NCBI GenBank assembly: GCA_017436575.1
Contig: JAFSCU010000016.1
Coordinates: forward strand, 1-64,000
DNA length: 64,000 nucleotides
Reading direction: 5' to 3'
Source of the DNA: Oscillospiraceae bacterium
GTDB taxonomy: Bacteria > Bacillota > Clostridia > Oscillospirales > Ruminococcaceae
The position numbers and the translations under genes were made by a program. This document shows, in pieces, positions 63,029 to 64,000 of the stretch. The notes under the pieces are model-generated. The model was given only the letters and a program-made list of their open reading frames with translations. It ran no database searches and was not told where the DNA came from. Position 1 is the stretch's first letter, and each line of letters starts with the position of its first letter.

Positions 63029-63099
63029 TATTTACCGGTTTTGTATATACTGCTTACAGCGGGACACAATAATATCACTGAAAAAATGAGGTGATATAA

Positions 63100-63312
63100 A
63101 TGGACAACAGAATGATGAAAGCAGTAAAAAATATGGCCATCGGTGCCGCAGTGGGCGCAGTGGCCACAATGGCAGGTGCGGTTTATGTGTCAGATAACAG
63201 ACAGGCACAGCAGGCAGTTAAATCAGTCAGACGCACAGGTAAAAAAGTAGCCCGTGCGGGCCGGAATATGATGGATGATATGATGGACAAAATGGAAGAT
63301 ATGAAAAGATAA
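63100..63312 (+). CDS. small membrane-anchored basic protein (YtxH-like layout)
   Basis: A 70-aa product with one short N-terminal hydrophobic segment (about residues 10-28; AIGAAVGAVATMAGAVYV) and a basic, then Met/Asp-rich tail (MMDDMMDKMEDMKR). AATGAGGTGA precedes the ATG. The layout is typical of small clostridial envelope proteins; function unknown. Confidence 0.6.
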   Translation: MDNRMMKAVKNMAIGAAVGAVATMAGAVYVSDNRQAQQAVKSVRRTGKKVARAGRNMMDDMMDKMEDMKR

Positions 63313-63317
63313 AAAAT

Positions 63318-63346
63318 GGAGCAGGGGATACCTGCTCCGTTTTTAT
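63318..63346. terminator. bidirectional terminator
   Basis: GGAGCAGG (63318-63325) pairs with CCTGCTCC (63331-63338), with T-runs on both strands. Confidence 0.85.
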
Positions 63347-63354
63347 TTATTTAC

Positions 63355-64000
63355 TTACAGTGAGTATTTGTCAACCAGTTCCTGAAGAATAGCTGCTTTT
63401 TCAGGGTCAAGAGGGAAGAATGCTTCTTCTTTATCCATTACAACACTTACATTTTCTTTATACAGTGCACTTGCTTTTGCCTGCAGTTCAGCATTGTTAG
63501 GGTCTTTGCCCAGTGCTGCAAAGGCATCTTTGATAGCTGCCCAGCCTTCATCTGTTACTGGGTATGTGTTATAGCTGTTTGGTGCCAGACCTTTTACACT
63601 TTCGCCAAAAATAGCTGCATAAACAGCCATAGCGATTGTATAAGAGCCGTATGGAGAAGCGTGTTCGCCATCTTTCCAGTACATATCAATTTCAGGATAG
63701 TTGTAGAATACATCTTCAAACACATTGCCTGCGTATGCAAGTTTTACACCATACATTTCGCTGAGAGTATTGTAGATGTCGTACATGCCTTTCTGATGGT
63801 CAGGGTCTCTCTTTTCAGCCCATGGCATTGTCTGGATAGGTGTTACTCCGCATTTTCTTGCCAGTTCAATGATTTTGCCGCCATCTGCCAGTGTTTCTTC
63901 TTTGGCTGGACAAGGTGAATGTGCAGCCTGCTGCATTACAATGTAGTCAAAACCACCGTGAAGAAGTGCAAAGCGCAGTTCTGTCATCTGGCCATAGTGC
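63355..64000 (-). CDS. SGNH/DUF4886-like hydrolase, C-terminal part (5'-truncated)
   Basis: The frame is open to the window edge, so the N-terminus is missing. The visible ~215 residues include FDYIVMQQAAHSP and, later, WKDGEHASPYGSYTIAMAVYAAIFG, where D-x-x-H would supply the catalytic Asp and His of an SGNH hydrolase; the nucleophile Ser would lie in the missing part. DUF4886-like proteins have this layout. A helical C-terminal tail follows. The substrate is unknown. Confidence 0.65.
   Translation of the reverse strand, partial: HYGQMTELRFALLHGGFDYIVMQQAAHSPCPAKEETLADGGKIIELARKCGVTPIQTMPWAEKRDPDHQKGMYDIYNTLSEMYGVKLAYAGNVFEDVFYNYPEIDMYWKDGEHASPYGSYTIAMAVYAAIFGESVKGLAPNSYNTYPVTDEGWAAIKDAFAALGKDPNNAELQAKASALYKENVSVVMDKEEAFFPLDPEKAAILQELVDKYSL

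Overview
The window looks like a chromosomal segment of a spore-forming Firmicute of the class Clostridia, probably an Oscillospiraceae/Ruminococcaceae-type gut organism (inferred from gene content and order, not from a search). Supporting signs are Gram-positive ribosome-binding sites of the AGGAGG type, Gram-positive-style leaders (two T-box leaders), low-to-moderate GC, an ylxM-ffh-rpsP-khpA cluster, ECF-type vitamin transporters, and sporulation genes (spoVM, a sipL-like gene, spoIVA, spoIID). No prophage, insertion sequence, CRISPR array or integrase is visible. Most of the window is ordinary housekeeping DNA with small accessory islands between operons.

Layout. 1-3.2 kb: the end of an ABC-F ribosome-protection-type protein, a tRNA-Pro, a membrane-anchored XRE regulator, a DUF1003 protein, a tRNA-Arg/His/Gln cluster and a GC-rich hairpin-rich element. 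3.2-11.6 kb: pyrophosphatase, ylxM-ffh-rpsP-khpA, rimM-trmD, ptsH (HPr), uvrC-rsmD-coaD, a coiled-coil protein and a 22-codon spoVM whose ribosome-binding site lies inside a hairpin. 11.6-17.4 kb: a lipoprotein, proS with a T-box leader, then sipL-like and spoIVA. SpoVM, SpoIVA and SipL are known partners at the forespore surface, and all three are encoded within 6 kb. 17.4-24.6 kb: GIY-YIG protein, AraC regulator, a possible ATC-hydrolase-like protein, M20 amidohydrolase, spoIID, a polytopic membrane protein and a histidine-kinase-like protein without a canonical H-box.

24.6-34.4 kb: gapA, a B12-binding radical SAM protein, a FabT-like MarR regulator with DegV, trpS with an elaborate leader, and the glycolytic operon pgk-tpiA-gpmI. 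34.6-40.6 kb: an M15-like peptidase with a peptidoglycan-binding domain, a DUF2726/CFI-box protein, and the glycogen-degradation pair glgP-GH13. 40.8-50.1 kb: zapA-U32 peptidase, then DUF4321-maf-mreB-mreC-mreD-PBP2-minD-mgsA, a cell-shape and division cluster. 50.1-59 kb: XRE regulator, MATE transporter with acyltransferase, a tandem pair of paralogous secreted or anchored proteins, hisS-aspS and an unrecognised 358-aa protein. 59-64 kb: a minus-strand operon (pyridoxal kinase, ECF S-component, trmL, degV, queT), two small proteins and the C-terminal part of a putative SGNH-type hydrolase.

The most notable items are: (1) the overlooked spoVM with its Shine-Dalgarno in the 3' arm of a terminator-like hairpin; (2) the trpS leader, which stacks a Trp T-box, two terminator hairpins and a short ORF with a perfect Shine-Dalgarno and tandem Trp codons that overlaps the trpS start; (3) a FabT-like regulator next to a fatty-acid-binding DegV protein, with repeated TTTGATATTCAAA-type sites; and (4) a hairpin-rich intergenic element beside the tRNA cluster that carries an inverted 15-nt copy of the tRNA-Gln T-arm.
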